Under the pieces are notes generated by a model. That model saw only the letters and a program-made list of their open reading frames with translations. It had not been told where the DNA came from and did no database searches. A stretch of 32,685 bases of DNA from a bacterium (GTDB lineage Bacteria; Planctomycetota; UBA11346), in NCBI GenBank assembly GCA_020047915.1, contig JAIFND010000072.1, positions 1 to 32,685 of the forward strand. Reading direction: 5' to 3'. Positions 8,895 to 15,382 of the stretch are shown one piece after another. Made by a program: the position numbers and the translations under genes. Each line of letters opens with the position of its first letter. The first letter of the stretch is position 1.

Positions 8895-8976
8895 AGCTTA
8901 GAGCTTTGAGCTTTGGGCTTTGAGTTCGAACCGCGAGCTTCGAGCTGCGGGCTCTAAGCTCAAAGCTCAAAGCTCC
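8895..8976. repeat. Heptamer inverted-array element, AGCTTTG type (second copy)
   Basis: Left units at 8895-8922 are AGCTTAG, AGCTTTG twice and GGCTTTG. Inverted units at 8951-8971 are GCTCTAA and GCTCAAA twice. The core of about 28 nt contains further GAGCTTCGAGCT-like sequence. It fills the gap between accD and the DUF1015 gene and abuts the accD terminator hairpin. Its heptamer is nearly that of the 7641-7723 element. Confidence 0.82.
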
Positions 8977-9000
8977 TCAGGCCGCCTTCGGCGGCCTGAG
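8976..9000 (-). terminator. Hairpin overlapping the accD stop codon
   Basis: A perfect 11-bp stem (8976-8986 with 8990-9000) has a 3-nt loop. The 5' arm of the transcript encodes the last residues of AccD, and the TGA stop (8979-8977) is inside the 3' arm. There is no long T tract after it, so it may be a weak terminator, a transcript-stabilising structure or an attenuator ahead of the DUF1015 gene. Confidence 0.6.
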
Positions 9001-9825
9001 GTAGCGCAGGATGCGCGCCAGCTCGTTCTTCATGTCCTGGCGGGCGACGATCAGATCGACCTGGCCGTGCTTGAGCACGAACTCGCTGGTCTGGAAGCCC
9101 TCGGGCAGCTCCTGCTTGATCGTCTCCTGGATGACGCGCGCGCCGGTGAAGCCGATCATCGCCTTGGGCTCGGCGATGATGACGTCGCCCAGCGAGGCGT
9201 AGCTGGCCATCACGCCGGCCATGGTCGGATTGGTCAGCACGCTGATGAACGGCACCTGGGCTTCGCGCAGACGGGCCAGCGCGGCGCTGGTCTTGGCCAT
9301 CTGCATGAGCGACACCGCGCCCTCCTGCATGCGCGCGCCGCCCGAGGCCGAGATGACGATGGCGGGGATGCGCAGCTTCAGGCAATTCTCGAACTGGCGG
9401 GTCAGCTTCTCGCCGACCACGCTGCCCATCGATCCGCCGTTGAAGCTGAAGTCCATCACGCCGAGGCCGATGTCGATGTCGGCCAGCTTGCCGCGTCCGG
9501 TCAGCACCGCGTCCTTGAGCCCGGTCTTGGCCTGCTGCTGGGCGATGCGCTCGGGGTAGCTCTTGCCATCGACGAACTTCAGTGGGTCGGCCGAGGTCAT
9601 CGAGGCGTCCCACTCTTCCCAGGTGCCGTCATCGATCAGCGAGGCGATGCGCTTGTGGGCGCCCATCTTGAAGTGGTGGTTGCACTCCGGGCAGGTCTCG
9701 AGGCGTTCCTCGACCAGGCGCTTGAACACCGTCTTCTGGCAGCTGGGGCATTTCTCCCACAGGCCGTCGGGGATCTTCTTGGGATCGCGGCCGGTGGCGC
9801 CGCGGCGGAGACGGTCGAGGACCAT
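8977..9825 (-). CDS. accD: Acetyl-CoA carboxylase, carboxyltransferase beta subunit
   Basis: AccD pairs with AccA to transfer the carboxyl group from biotin carboxyl-carrier protein to acetyl-CoA, giving malonyl-CoA for fatty acid synthesis in the cytoplasm. The 282-aa product has the N-terminal zinc ribbon (Cys26, Cys29, Cys45, Cys48) and the crotonase-like core with SASGGARMQEG and LTNPTMAGV. It is full length for the family. The ATG at 9825 is chosen because CAGGAG lies just upstream and the family N-terminus begins close by. It is first in a minus-strand run with the DUF1015, EVE and YiiX-like genes; those are not obviously related to lipid synthesis. Confidence 0.96.
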   Translation of the reverse strand: MVLDRLRRGATGRDPKKIPDGLWEKCPSCQKTVFKRLVEERLETCPECNHHFKMGAHKRIASLIDDGTWEEWDASMTSADPLKFVDGKSYPERIAQQQAKTGLKDAVLTGRGKLADIDIGLGVMDFSFNGGSMGSVVGEKLTRQFENCLKLRIPAIVISASGGARMQEGAVSLMQMAKTSAALARLREAQVPFISVLTNPTMAGVMASYASLGDVIIAEPKAMIGFTGARVIQETIKQELPEGFQTSEFVLKHGQVDLIVARQDMKNELARILRYLRPPKAA

Positions 9826-9889
9826 GCGGGAAGGCTCCTGAAGCGGAGGAGGATAGGCGGCATGGGGGGCTGCCAAGGGGGAAGGAGGG

Positions 9890-10020
9890 GCTGGAAGCTG
9901 GAAGCTGGAAGCTGCAAGTCAGGGAAACACCGGCGAGGAGACAACGGTTGGGTCTGGGGTTTGTTGGTCTCGCAACCCGCTGCGCTGCAAAGCCTCCAGC
10001 CTCCAGCCCTCAGCCTCCAG
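9890..10020. repeat. Heptamer inverted-array element, GCTGGAA type
   Basis: Left units at 9890-9917 are GCTGGAA three times and GCTGCAA. Inverted units at 9993-10020 are CCTCCAG, CCTCCAG, CCCTCAG and CCTCCAG. The core is about 75 nt. It lies between the divergent accD and small acidic protein genes, so promoters for both must sit in or around it. Confidence 0.8.
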
Positions 10021-10088
10021 CCTCTTCACAGTTGACAGTCCCGGCCTCAACCCTACGGACTCTGCAACACCAGCGAATGGAGCCGTCC

Positions 10089-10262
10089 ATGGGCCTCGAA
10101 GAAGACGTCATCAAACTGCTCAAGAGCGAAGGCTACCGGATCAACGAGACGATCCGCGACGCCCTCGACGATTTCCTCGACACCGTCTATGACGAGAACG
10201 AGGAGATGGAGGACGACCTCGACGACGACGAGGAGGACAAGGTCGAAGAGGAAGAGCGCTAA
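10089..10262 (+). CDS. Small acidic protein of unknown function
   Basis: This 57-aa protein starts with a short helical, mildly hydrophobic part (EEDVIKLLKSEGYRINETI) and ends in a tail of about 25 residues that is almost all Asp and Glu. The ATG at 10089 is preferred because GGAG stands 8 nt upstream; an in-frame ATG at 10077 would add four residues. I recognise no family. An acidic tail of this kind can mimic nucleic acid or bind basic proteins, but this is speculation. It stands alone, with a strong terminator 30 nt downstream. Confidence 0.7.
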   Translation: MGLEEDVIKLLKSEGYRINETIRDALDDFLDTVYDENEEMEDDLDDDEEDKVEEEER

Positions 10263-10291
10263 CCCCGCTTCCCGGTCTTTTACGTCTGCGC

Positions 10292-10318
10292 GAACCGACG
10301 CCAGCCTGGCGTCGGTTC
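10292..10318. terminator. Bidirectional hairpin terminator
   Basis: A perfect 11-bp GC-rich stem (10292-10302 with 10308-10318) has a 5-nt loop. It lies between the convergent small acidic protein gene and the Ser/Thr kinase gene, 30 and 8 nt from their stops. A T run is weak, so its use as an intrinsic terminator is inferred from position. Confidence 0.75.
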
Positions 10319-10325
10319 TGCCGTT

Positions 10326-12965
10326 TCAGGGAGATTCGCGCAACAGCCGCCGCGCCAGCGGGGCCGGCCAGTCGCCGGTCGCGGCGGCCTGCAGGTGCTG
10401 GCGCATCGCCTGGCGGTCGCTCTGGCGCTCGGCCAGACGCGCCAGCACGAAGGCGTGGTCGTTGGCGAACCACGGGTCGGCCGGCAAGGTGTCGGGCAGG
10501 GTCTCGCTGCCGAGCAGGGCGCGGGCGAAGCGCCCGGCCTGGCCGGGGTCGCTTGCCGCCGCCTGCCAGGCCGGGGTCGCGTCCCGGGTGGTCGAGGCGA
10601 GCAGGTCGCCGAGCCAGAGCTGGGCCCAGGGCAGCAGTTCGCCGGCCGCCGGGTCCTCCAGAGTATCCCGATAGGCCTGCTCGGCCTCGTCCAGCCGGCC
10701 GGCCAGGCGCAGGGCTTCGGCGCACTTGAGCCGGCCCTTGGCCCGCCACAGCGCCGGAGCTTCGGCGTCGTCCACCACGCTGCGGTAGCGGGTCAGCGCC
10801 GCCGTGGCCTCGTCCTGGGCGAGCAGGATGTCCCCGGCCCCGGTCTGGGCGAGGGCGAAACGCTCGTGCAGGGCGAGGAACAGGGCCACGTCGGCACCGG
10901 CGTTGAACAGGTCGAGGGCGCGCGAGGGGTCGTCGGCACGCAGCGCCTCGGCCCGCTTCAGGTGGTCATCGACCAGTTGCCTCACGGCATCGACCGGCAC
11001 GTGGGCGAGCAGCTGGTCGGCGCGGTAGTCGCGGCGCAGCGCGGCGAAGAAGCGTTCCGCCTCGTCGAGCCGCCCGAGGCGCAGCACGCAGGCCCAGGCA
11101 TGGAAGGTGGCCAGGGTGACGTAGCGCCGGTCGAGGCGGTGCTCCTGGACGACGCGGATGAAACGTTCCAGGGCCAGCTGATCGCGGCCGAGCGACTCCA
11201 GGCACAGCCCGGCACGCAGCTGGGCGTCGCGGGTCAGCGGGCTGTCGGGATGGTCGGCAAGGAAGGCGTCATAGAGCGACAGAGCACGTTCGAAGCGCCC
11301 ATCCTGGCGCAGCATGTCGGCCGGGGCCAGGGCGCTGACCGTCAGGCCGCTGCGCTGGCGTTCGAGCACCACTTCGGCGACCTGGACGGCGGCGGGATCG
11401 GCGGCGACGTAGGTGCCGGCGGCATCCGGACCTTCGAGCGGCACGAGATCGAGGAAGGACAGCGGATCGCCGGCCCCGTTCGCGTCGGTGAAGCGGATCT
11501 CCAGGGCCTCCTCGCTGCGCACCAGGGTCAGACGCAGCGTCGAGCCGGGGGCGAAGGCGGTCAAATCGCGACCCGCCATCGGCTTGCTGTCGCGCATCAG
11601 CTCAAGGCGGGCGGCATTGGCGGTGCCGCTCAGGCGGGCCGCATAACCGCGGCCGATGTCGCGGTCGTTGGCCAGCAGCTGCACCTCGAAGACCGGTTCG
11701 CGCACCGTGATGGTGGCGGCGAGGCGCACCGGCCCGGCGATCGGTGGCAGCTGGGCGAGGTGGAAGCCGGGACCGAAGGAAGGACGCGGCGACGAGCGCA
11801 GCCGGCCGCCCCCGGCGATCCCCGGCGGCAGCAGCGGCTCGACCTGGACCAGCTCCATGACCCATTCCGGCCCGTTCACCGCCGGGACGGCGGCGGGCGT
11901 CCCTCTGGCGAGCAGGACGCGCACCCCGAGGACCGCTCCGCCCAGCAGCAGGAACAGGACCAGCGCAGCGCCGGCGACAGTGCGGCGGCGGCGCCAGCAG
12001 GTGCGCAGGAAAGGCATCAGCGGGCCGGGACGGGTGGCGCGCACGGCGCGGCCTTCCAGCACCCGGCGCAAGTCGGCGGCCATCGCCTCGGCGGTGCGGT
12101 AGCGGTCGGCCGGATCCTTGGCCATGGCGCGCAGCACCACCGTCTCGAGATCGCGCGGGATGCCGGCGCGGCGCAGGCTGGGCGGCGCCAGTGGCCGTTC
12201 GATCACCTGGCGCAGCAGGGCGCGTGGATCGTCGGCGGCGTAGGGCGCGACCCCGGCGACCATCTCGTAGAGCACCGCGCCCATCGCGTACACGTCGCTG
12301 CGCGCGCTGATCGCGGCGCGCTCGCCGGCCGCCTGCTCGGGGCTCATGTAGGCCGGCGTGCCGATCACCGTGTCGCTGGCGGTCAGGCGGCTTTCGAACT
12401 CGGGCGCCGCGGCCAGGCCGAAGTCGAGCACCACCACCTGGCCATCATCGCGCAGCATCAGATTGCCGGGTTTCACGTCGCGGTGCAGGATGCCGGCGAG
12501 GTGCGCGACGTGCAGCGCCTCCAGCGCGCCGACCGCGATGCGCGCGGCGCGGTCGCTGGCGAAGGGGCCCTCTTCGGCCATCACCTTGTCGAGCCGCCGC
12601 CCCTCGACCACCGCCATGACGATCCACGGCCGGCCCTGGTGCTCGCCGAAGTCGAGGATGCGCGCCACGCCGGGATGGTGCAGGGCCTGCAGGTAGGCGA
12701 CCTCGCGCGCGGCGCGGCGGCGCTCTTCGGCCGAGACGCGGTGCAGCAGCTTCAGCGCCACGGCGCGTCCGGCCGGCACCGGGCAGCTCTCGGCCGCCTC
12801 GGCGCGCCACACCGCGCCCATGCCGCCGCGACCCAGCGCCTCGATCAGCCGATAGGGGCCGATGCGCCCGCCGCCGGGCAGCGTGCTGTCAGGCTCGACC
12901 GGCGCCCCGCCCAGCGCCGCGGTGCTGTCGCCGCCAGCGTCGCGCAGGGTCTCGTCAGGGGGCAT
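10326..12965 (-). CDS. Transmembrane Ser/Thr protein kinase with TPR-like C-terminus
   Basis: The product is 879 aa. A Hanks-type kinase domain (about 37-305) has the glycine loop GRGGMG at 45-50, catalytic Lys72, HRDVKPGN from 161, DFG at 181-183 and SPE at 208-210, so it should be active. A single membrane helix lies at about 330-352 after an Arg-rich stop. The outer part begins with a beta-rich region (about 400-540), possibly ligand binding, and continues as TPR-like helical repeats to the end. This is the common planctomycete layout of an eight-letter-motif kinase sensor. Targets are unknown. Its start overlaps by 11 nt the stop of the dnaX -1 frame, which implies that frame is translated. 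Confidence 0.93.
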   Translation of the reverse strand: MPPDETLRDAGGDSTAALGGAPVEPDSTLPGGGRIGPYRLIEALGRGGMGAVWRAEAAESCPVPAGRAVALKLLHRVSAEERRRAAREVAYLQALHHPGVARILDFGEHQGRPWIVMAVVEGRRLDKVMAEEGPFASDRAARIAVGALEALHVAHLAGILHRDVKPGNLMLRDDGQVVVLDFGLAAAPEFESRLTASDTVIGTPAYMSPEQAAGERAAISARSDVYAMGAVLYEMVAGVAPYAADDPRALLRQVIERPLAPPSLRRAGIPRDLETVVLRAMAKDPADRYRTAEAMAADLRRVLEGRAVRATRPGPLMPFLRTCWRRRRTVAGAALVLFLLLGGAVLGVRVLLARGTPAAVPAVNGPEWVMELVQVEPLLPPGIAGGGRLRSSPRPSFGPGFHLAQLPPIAGPVRLAATITVREPVFEVQLLANDRDIGRGYAARLSGTANAARLELMRDSKPMAGRDLTAFAPGSTLRLTLVRSEEALEIRFTDANGAGDPLSFLDLVPLEGPDAAGTYVAADPAAVQVAEVVLERQRSGLTVSALAPADMLRQDGRFERALSLYDAFLADHPDSPLTRDAQLRAGLCLESLGRDQLALERFIRVVQEHRLDRRYVTLATFHAWACVLRLGRLDEAERFFAALRRDYRADQLLAHVPVDAVRQLVDDHLKRAEALRADDPSRALDLFNAGADVALFLALHERFALAQTGAGDILLAQDEATAALTRYRSVVDDAEAPALWRAKGRLKCAEALRLAGRLDEAEQAYRDTLEDPAAGELLPWAQLWLGDLLASTTRDATPAWQAAASDPGQAGRFARALLGSETLPDTLPADPWFANDHAFVLARLAERQSDRQAMRQHLQAAATGDWPAPLARRLLRESP

Positions 12966-13188
12966 CGGGGCGCTCGGCGTCCTTGCGCAACCGCGCCAGC
13001 CAGGCGTTGCGATCGAGCGGTTCGCGGCGGATCACGTCGGCGGCGAAGCGCTTGCGGATCTCGGCGATCAGCGGGTGCTCGGCAGGCTGCGCAACGCTGG
13101 AGGCGGGCAGCAGGCGCGGATTGGGCGAGGTGGATTGGGGGATAGGGGCCGTCGCGCCGAGGGCGCGCGACGGCCCTACCGGGGGCCC
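12955..13188 (-). other. Open -1 frame continuing dnaX: tau-like C-terminal tail
   Basis: From the end of dnaX the -1 frame stays open for 75 codons to a TGA at 12957-12955. It encodes a Pro/Ala/Ser-rich linker, then a conserved-looking tail (HPLIAEIRKRF, DVIRREPL, NAWLARLRKD). It has no ATG and no credible start of its own before the conserved part, so a separate gene is unlikely. The HPL...F...V pattern resembles the C-termini of longer DnaX proteins (from memory). The stop overlaps the kinase start. A shifted product would be about 461 aa instead of 387. An indel error in the sequence would give the same picture. Confidence 0.6.
13145..13188 (-). promoter_or_regulatory. Candidate -1 programmed frameshift signal in dnaX
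   Basis: Minus-strand reading gives the slippery heptamer G GGC CCC (13188-13182) in the correct phase, then a 5-nt spacer (CGGTA). A perfect 12-bp hairpin follows (13176-13165 pairing with 13157-13146) with a 7-nt loop. The zero-frame stop TAG is at 13178-13176. This matches the X XXY YYZ plus downstream structure rule. The hairpin may also be a dispersed repeat or terminator. Confidence 0.55.
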
Positions 13189-14339
13189 GCGCCGGCCTCG
13201 GCGCGTTCGATGCGCTGCACCAGGCGTTCGAGGTCCTGGACCTCGCCGAGGCGCGCGATGCGCACCGTCGCCATCTCCAGGGCGAGGCGCGGATCGGCGC
13301 CGTGCCGGATCTGGCCTTGGGTGCCGGTCAGCACCTGGCAGGCGCGCAGCACCTTCTCGGGCGTCGCCTTGTTGGCGAACTCCTGCAGCTTGTCGATCGG
13401 CAGGCCGAGGCGCTTGACGGCCGGGGCGTCGGCGCCGCAGGCCTGCAGCAGCATGACGCCGCGCAGGTGCTCGATCAGCTGGTCGAGCACGGTGGCGGCC
13501 GCGGCGCCGGATTCGCAGCACGCGTCGAGGCGGGTCAGGGCCTGGGCCGAGGCGCCGGTCAGGGCGTGGCCGAGCAGCTCGCGCAGATCCTCGCCGCGCG
13601 CCGCGCCGAGCAGCAGGTCGAGGTCGTCCTCGCTGGCCTGTCCGTCGCTGACCGCGATCAGCTGGTCGAGCAGGGTCTGGGCGTCGCGCATGCCGCCGCC
13701 GGCGGCGCGCGCCACGCGGTACAGCACCGGCTCGGACAGCTGACCGCCCTCCTTGCCGGCGATGTCCTTGAGCCGCGTCACGATGGTCGGCAGGTCGAGG
13801 CTGCGGAAGTCGAAGCGCTGGCAGCGCGACAGCACCGTCGGCAGCACCTTTTCCACCTCGGTGGTGGCGAAGACGAAACGCATGTGCGGCGGCGGCTCCT
13901 CCAGCACCTTGAGCAGGGCGTTCCAGCTGTGCCCGGTCAGCATGTGCACTTCATCGAGGATGAACACGCGCACGCGCGCCATCTGCGGGGCGAAGCTGAC
14001 ATCTTCCAGCAGGCGCGTGATGTCCTCCTTGTTGCCGAAGCGCGCCGCATCGACCTCGGTGACGTCGGGGTGCGACGAGTCGGCGATGCGCTTGCAGTGC
14101 TCGCACACGCCGCACGGCTCGGTGGTCGGACCGCTCTCGCAGCACAGCGCCTTGGCCAGGATGCGCGCCATGCTGGTCTTGCCGACGCCGCGCGGGCCGG
14201 TGAACATGTAGGCATGGTGCACGCGGTGCGATCTGATCGCATTGGTCAGCGTGCGCGCCACGACCTCTTGGCCGGCGACCTCGGTGAAGGTCTGCGGGCG
14301 GTACTTGCGGGCGATGACGAGGTAGTCCACGGCGGCCAT
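13176..14339 (-). CDS. dnaX: DNA polymerase III subunit gamma/tau
   Basis: DnaX is the ATPase of the clamp loader that places the sliding clamp on DNA. The 387-aa zero-frame product has Walker A GPRGVGKT at 48-55, the zinc-binding cysteines Cys67, Cys76, Cys79 and Cys82, the Walker B region DEVHML and the SRC sensor motif, followed by the collar domain. It ends right after that domain, so the zero-frame form is gamma-like. The ATG at 14339 is preferred over an adjacent GTG at 14342. A probable -1 frameshift at the very end would add a 75-residue tail (see the neighbouring entries). The Ser/Thr kinase gene follows downstream. Confidence 0.96.
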   Translation of the reverse strand: MAAVDYLVIARKYRPQTFTEVAGQEVVARTLTNAIRSHRVHHAYMFTGPRGVGKTSMARILAKALCCESGPTTEPCGVCEHCKRIADSSHPDVTEVDAARFGNKEDITRLLEDVSFAPQMARVRVFILDEVHMLTGHSWNALLKVLEEPPPHMRFVFATTEVEKVLPTVLSRCQRFDFRSLDLPTIVTRLKDIAGKEGGQLSEPVLYRVARAAGGGMRDAQTLLDQLIAVSDGQASEDDLDLLLGAARGEDLRELLGHALTGASAQALTRLDACCESGAAAATVLDQLIEHLRGVMLLQACGADAPAVKRLGLPIDKLQEFANKATPEKVLRACQVLTGTQGQIRHGADPRLALEMATVRIARLGEVQDLERLVQRIERAEAGAGPR

Positions 14340-14374
14340 CACAGCAGGTGCGGGGGCGGGGGGAAGGGGCGATC

Positions 14375-14714
14375 CATTGCACCAAGGGGTTAGGGGCGCA
14401 GGGCCATTGCCCCAGGGGTTAGGGGTTAGGGGTCGGCACCGCCATTGCCCCAGGGGTTAGTTGGTTCATTGCCCCAGGGGTTAGTTGGTTCATTGCCCCA
14501 GGGGTTAGGGGTTAGGGTTCGGCACCGCCATTGCCCCAGGGGTTAGGGTCGCAGGTTCGCCGTGCCTTGCCCCTAACCCCTAAACCCTAACCCCTCGGGG
14601 CAATGATCGATGCCTTGCCCCTAACCCCTAACCCCTACACCCTAACCCCTCGGGGCAATGATCGATGCCTTGCCCCTAACCCCTAACCCCTAGCCCCTAA
14701 CCCCTGGGGCAATG
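14375..14714. repeat. Telomere-like heptamer array, GGGGTTA type, in inverted halves
   Basis: The left half (14375-14550) has six blocks, each starting CATTGCCCC (first block CATTGCACC) followed by one to three AGGGGTT-type units. The right half (14565-14714) has three blocks reading CCTTGCCCCTAACCCC and so on, each ending GGGGCAATG. It fills the gap between divergent dnaX and the gene at 14725. The last GGGGCAATGGAG supplies the GGAG near that gene's start. G-rich runs could form quadruplexes on the plus strand of the left half. Confidence 0.9.
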
Positions 14715-14724
14715 GAGCTTTGAC

Positions 14725-15126
14725 ATGGCCAGCACCGCCGACGCCCAGCTCATCATCCAGCTCTACGACCTGCGCCGCGAGGACGTGTGCCGCAAGGCGC
14801 GCGCCTTCTTCGCCGGATGGACGCCGGGCAGCGCCGAGGAGACGCGCTGCGTGCTCAGCGACTGGGCCCGCCAGGACAACGCCTTCGTGCGCCAGGCCAC
14901 CAGCTACTGGGAGATGGCCTTCTCGTTCGTCAACACCGGCGCGGTGGACGAAGCCCTGTTCGCCAAGAACTGCGGCGAGGGCATCCTCTTCGCCGTGAAG
15001 TGCCAGTGGCTGAAGGCCAAGTTCCCCGACACCTGGACCCGCACCATGGCCGAGGCCGAAGCCTTCATCGCGCGCAACGCCGAGGCGCAGAAGAAGGCCG
15101 AGATGTTCCGCAAGCGCTTCGGCTGA
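14725..15126 (+). CDS. Conserved hypothetical protein (DLRRE...YWEMA type)
   Basis: This 133-aa soluble, helical protein has no signal or membrane segment. Notable residues are an N-terminal LYDLRRED and a central YWEMAFSFVNTGAVDEALF, then a Lys/Arg-rich C-terminus. The pattern reminds me of bacterial proteins of unknown function that are widespread in PVC genomes, but I cannot name a family. The ATG at 14725 has GGAG about 9 nt upstream, within the last block of the repeat array. Its stop codon is part of the outer stem of the hairpin element that follows. Confidence 0.75.
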   Translation: MASTADAQLIIQLYDLRREDVCRKARAFFAGWTPGSAEETRCVLSDWARQDNAFVRQATSYWEMAFSFVNTGAVDEALFAKNCGEGILFAVKCQWLKAKFPDTWTRTMAEAEAFIARNAEAQKKAEMFRKRFG

Positions 15127-15209
15127 ACGCTGGGAGCGATGAGCTCCAGCTCATCGCCGGGGCAATCTCGACGACGAGCTGGAGCTCGTCGTTCCCAGCT
15201 CAATCAGCC
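15121..15209. repeat. Cruciform-type element: two hairpins inside an outer stem
   Basis: The outer stem pairs GGCTGA (15121-15126) with TCAGCC (15204-15209) and GCTGGGA (15129-15135) with TCCCAGC (15193-15199). Inside are two perfect 10-bp hairpins with 2-nt loops (15136-15157 and 15171-15192). The outer stem includes the stop codon of the upstream gene. The same architecture with different sequence occurs at 25153-25218. Confidence 0.8.
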
Positions 15210-15375
15210 GCCATCGGCTTGCCGAGCGGTTCATAGAGCGCCGTGCACTTGTCCTTGCCGGTATGCTGGCGTCGTTGACCTCGTCCTTGAACCTCACAGG
15301 GCCACGAACCAACGATCGTGCCGCCGGCGGAATCGTACCGGTAGGTTTCCTGCAGGATTTTCGTCCCTATATTGA
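15200..15375 (-). pseudogene. Possible remnant of a minus-strand gene
   Basis: The minus strand reads through about 55 codons with protein-like content (ILQETYRYDSAGGTIVGSW, later KDKCTALYEPLGKPM) to a TGA at 15202-15200. No start codon precedes it; upstream the frame runs antisense into the SulP gene. I do not recognise the family. It may be the 3' end of a gene that was cut off when the SulP segment arrived, or chance. The opposite strand here shows no convincing coding. Confidence 0.3.
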
Positions 15376-15382
15376 AACCCAG

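Noticed and set aside
12955-13100. Separate small gene between dnaX and the kinase
   Set aside because: The conserved-looking part has no ATG, GTG or TTG start before it, and the frame is continuous with dnaX in -1. A tail reached by frameshift, or an indel, explains it better.
10395-13145. 916-codon open frame on the plus strand opposite the kinase gene
   Set aside because: Low-complexity Gly/Gln/Ala/His translation without motifs; the minus-strand kinase has all catalytic motifs.
14375-14714. CRISPR array or true telomere
   Set aside because: The unit is 7 nt with no unique spacers of uniform length and no cas genes, and it lies inside the chromosome between genes. It fits the heptamer elements.
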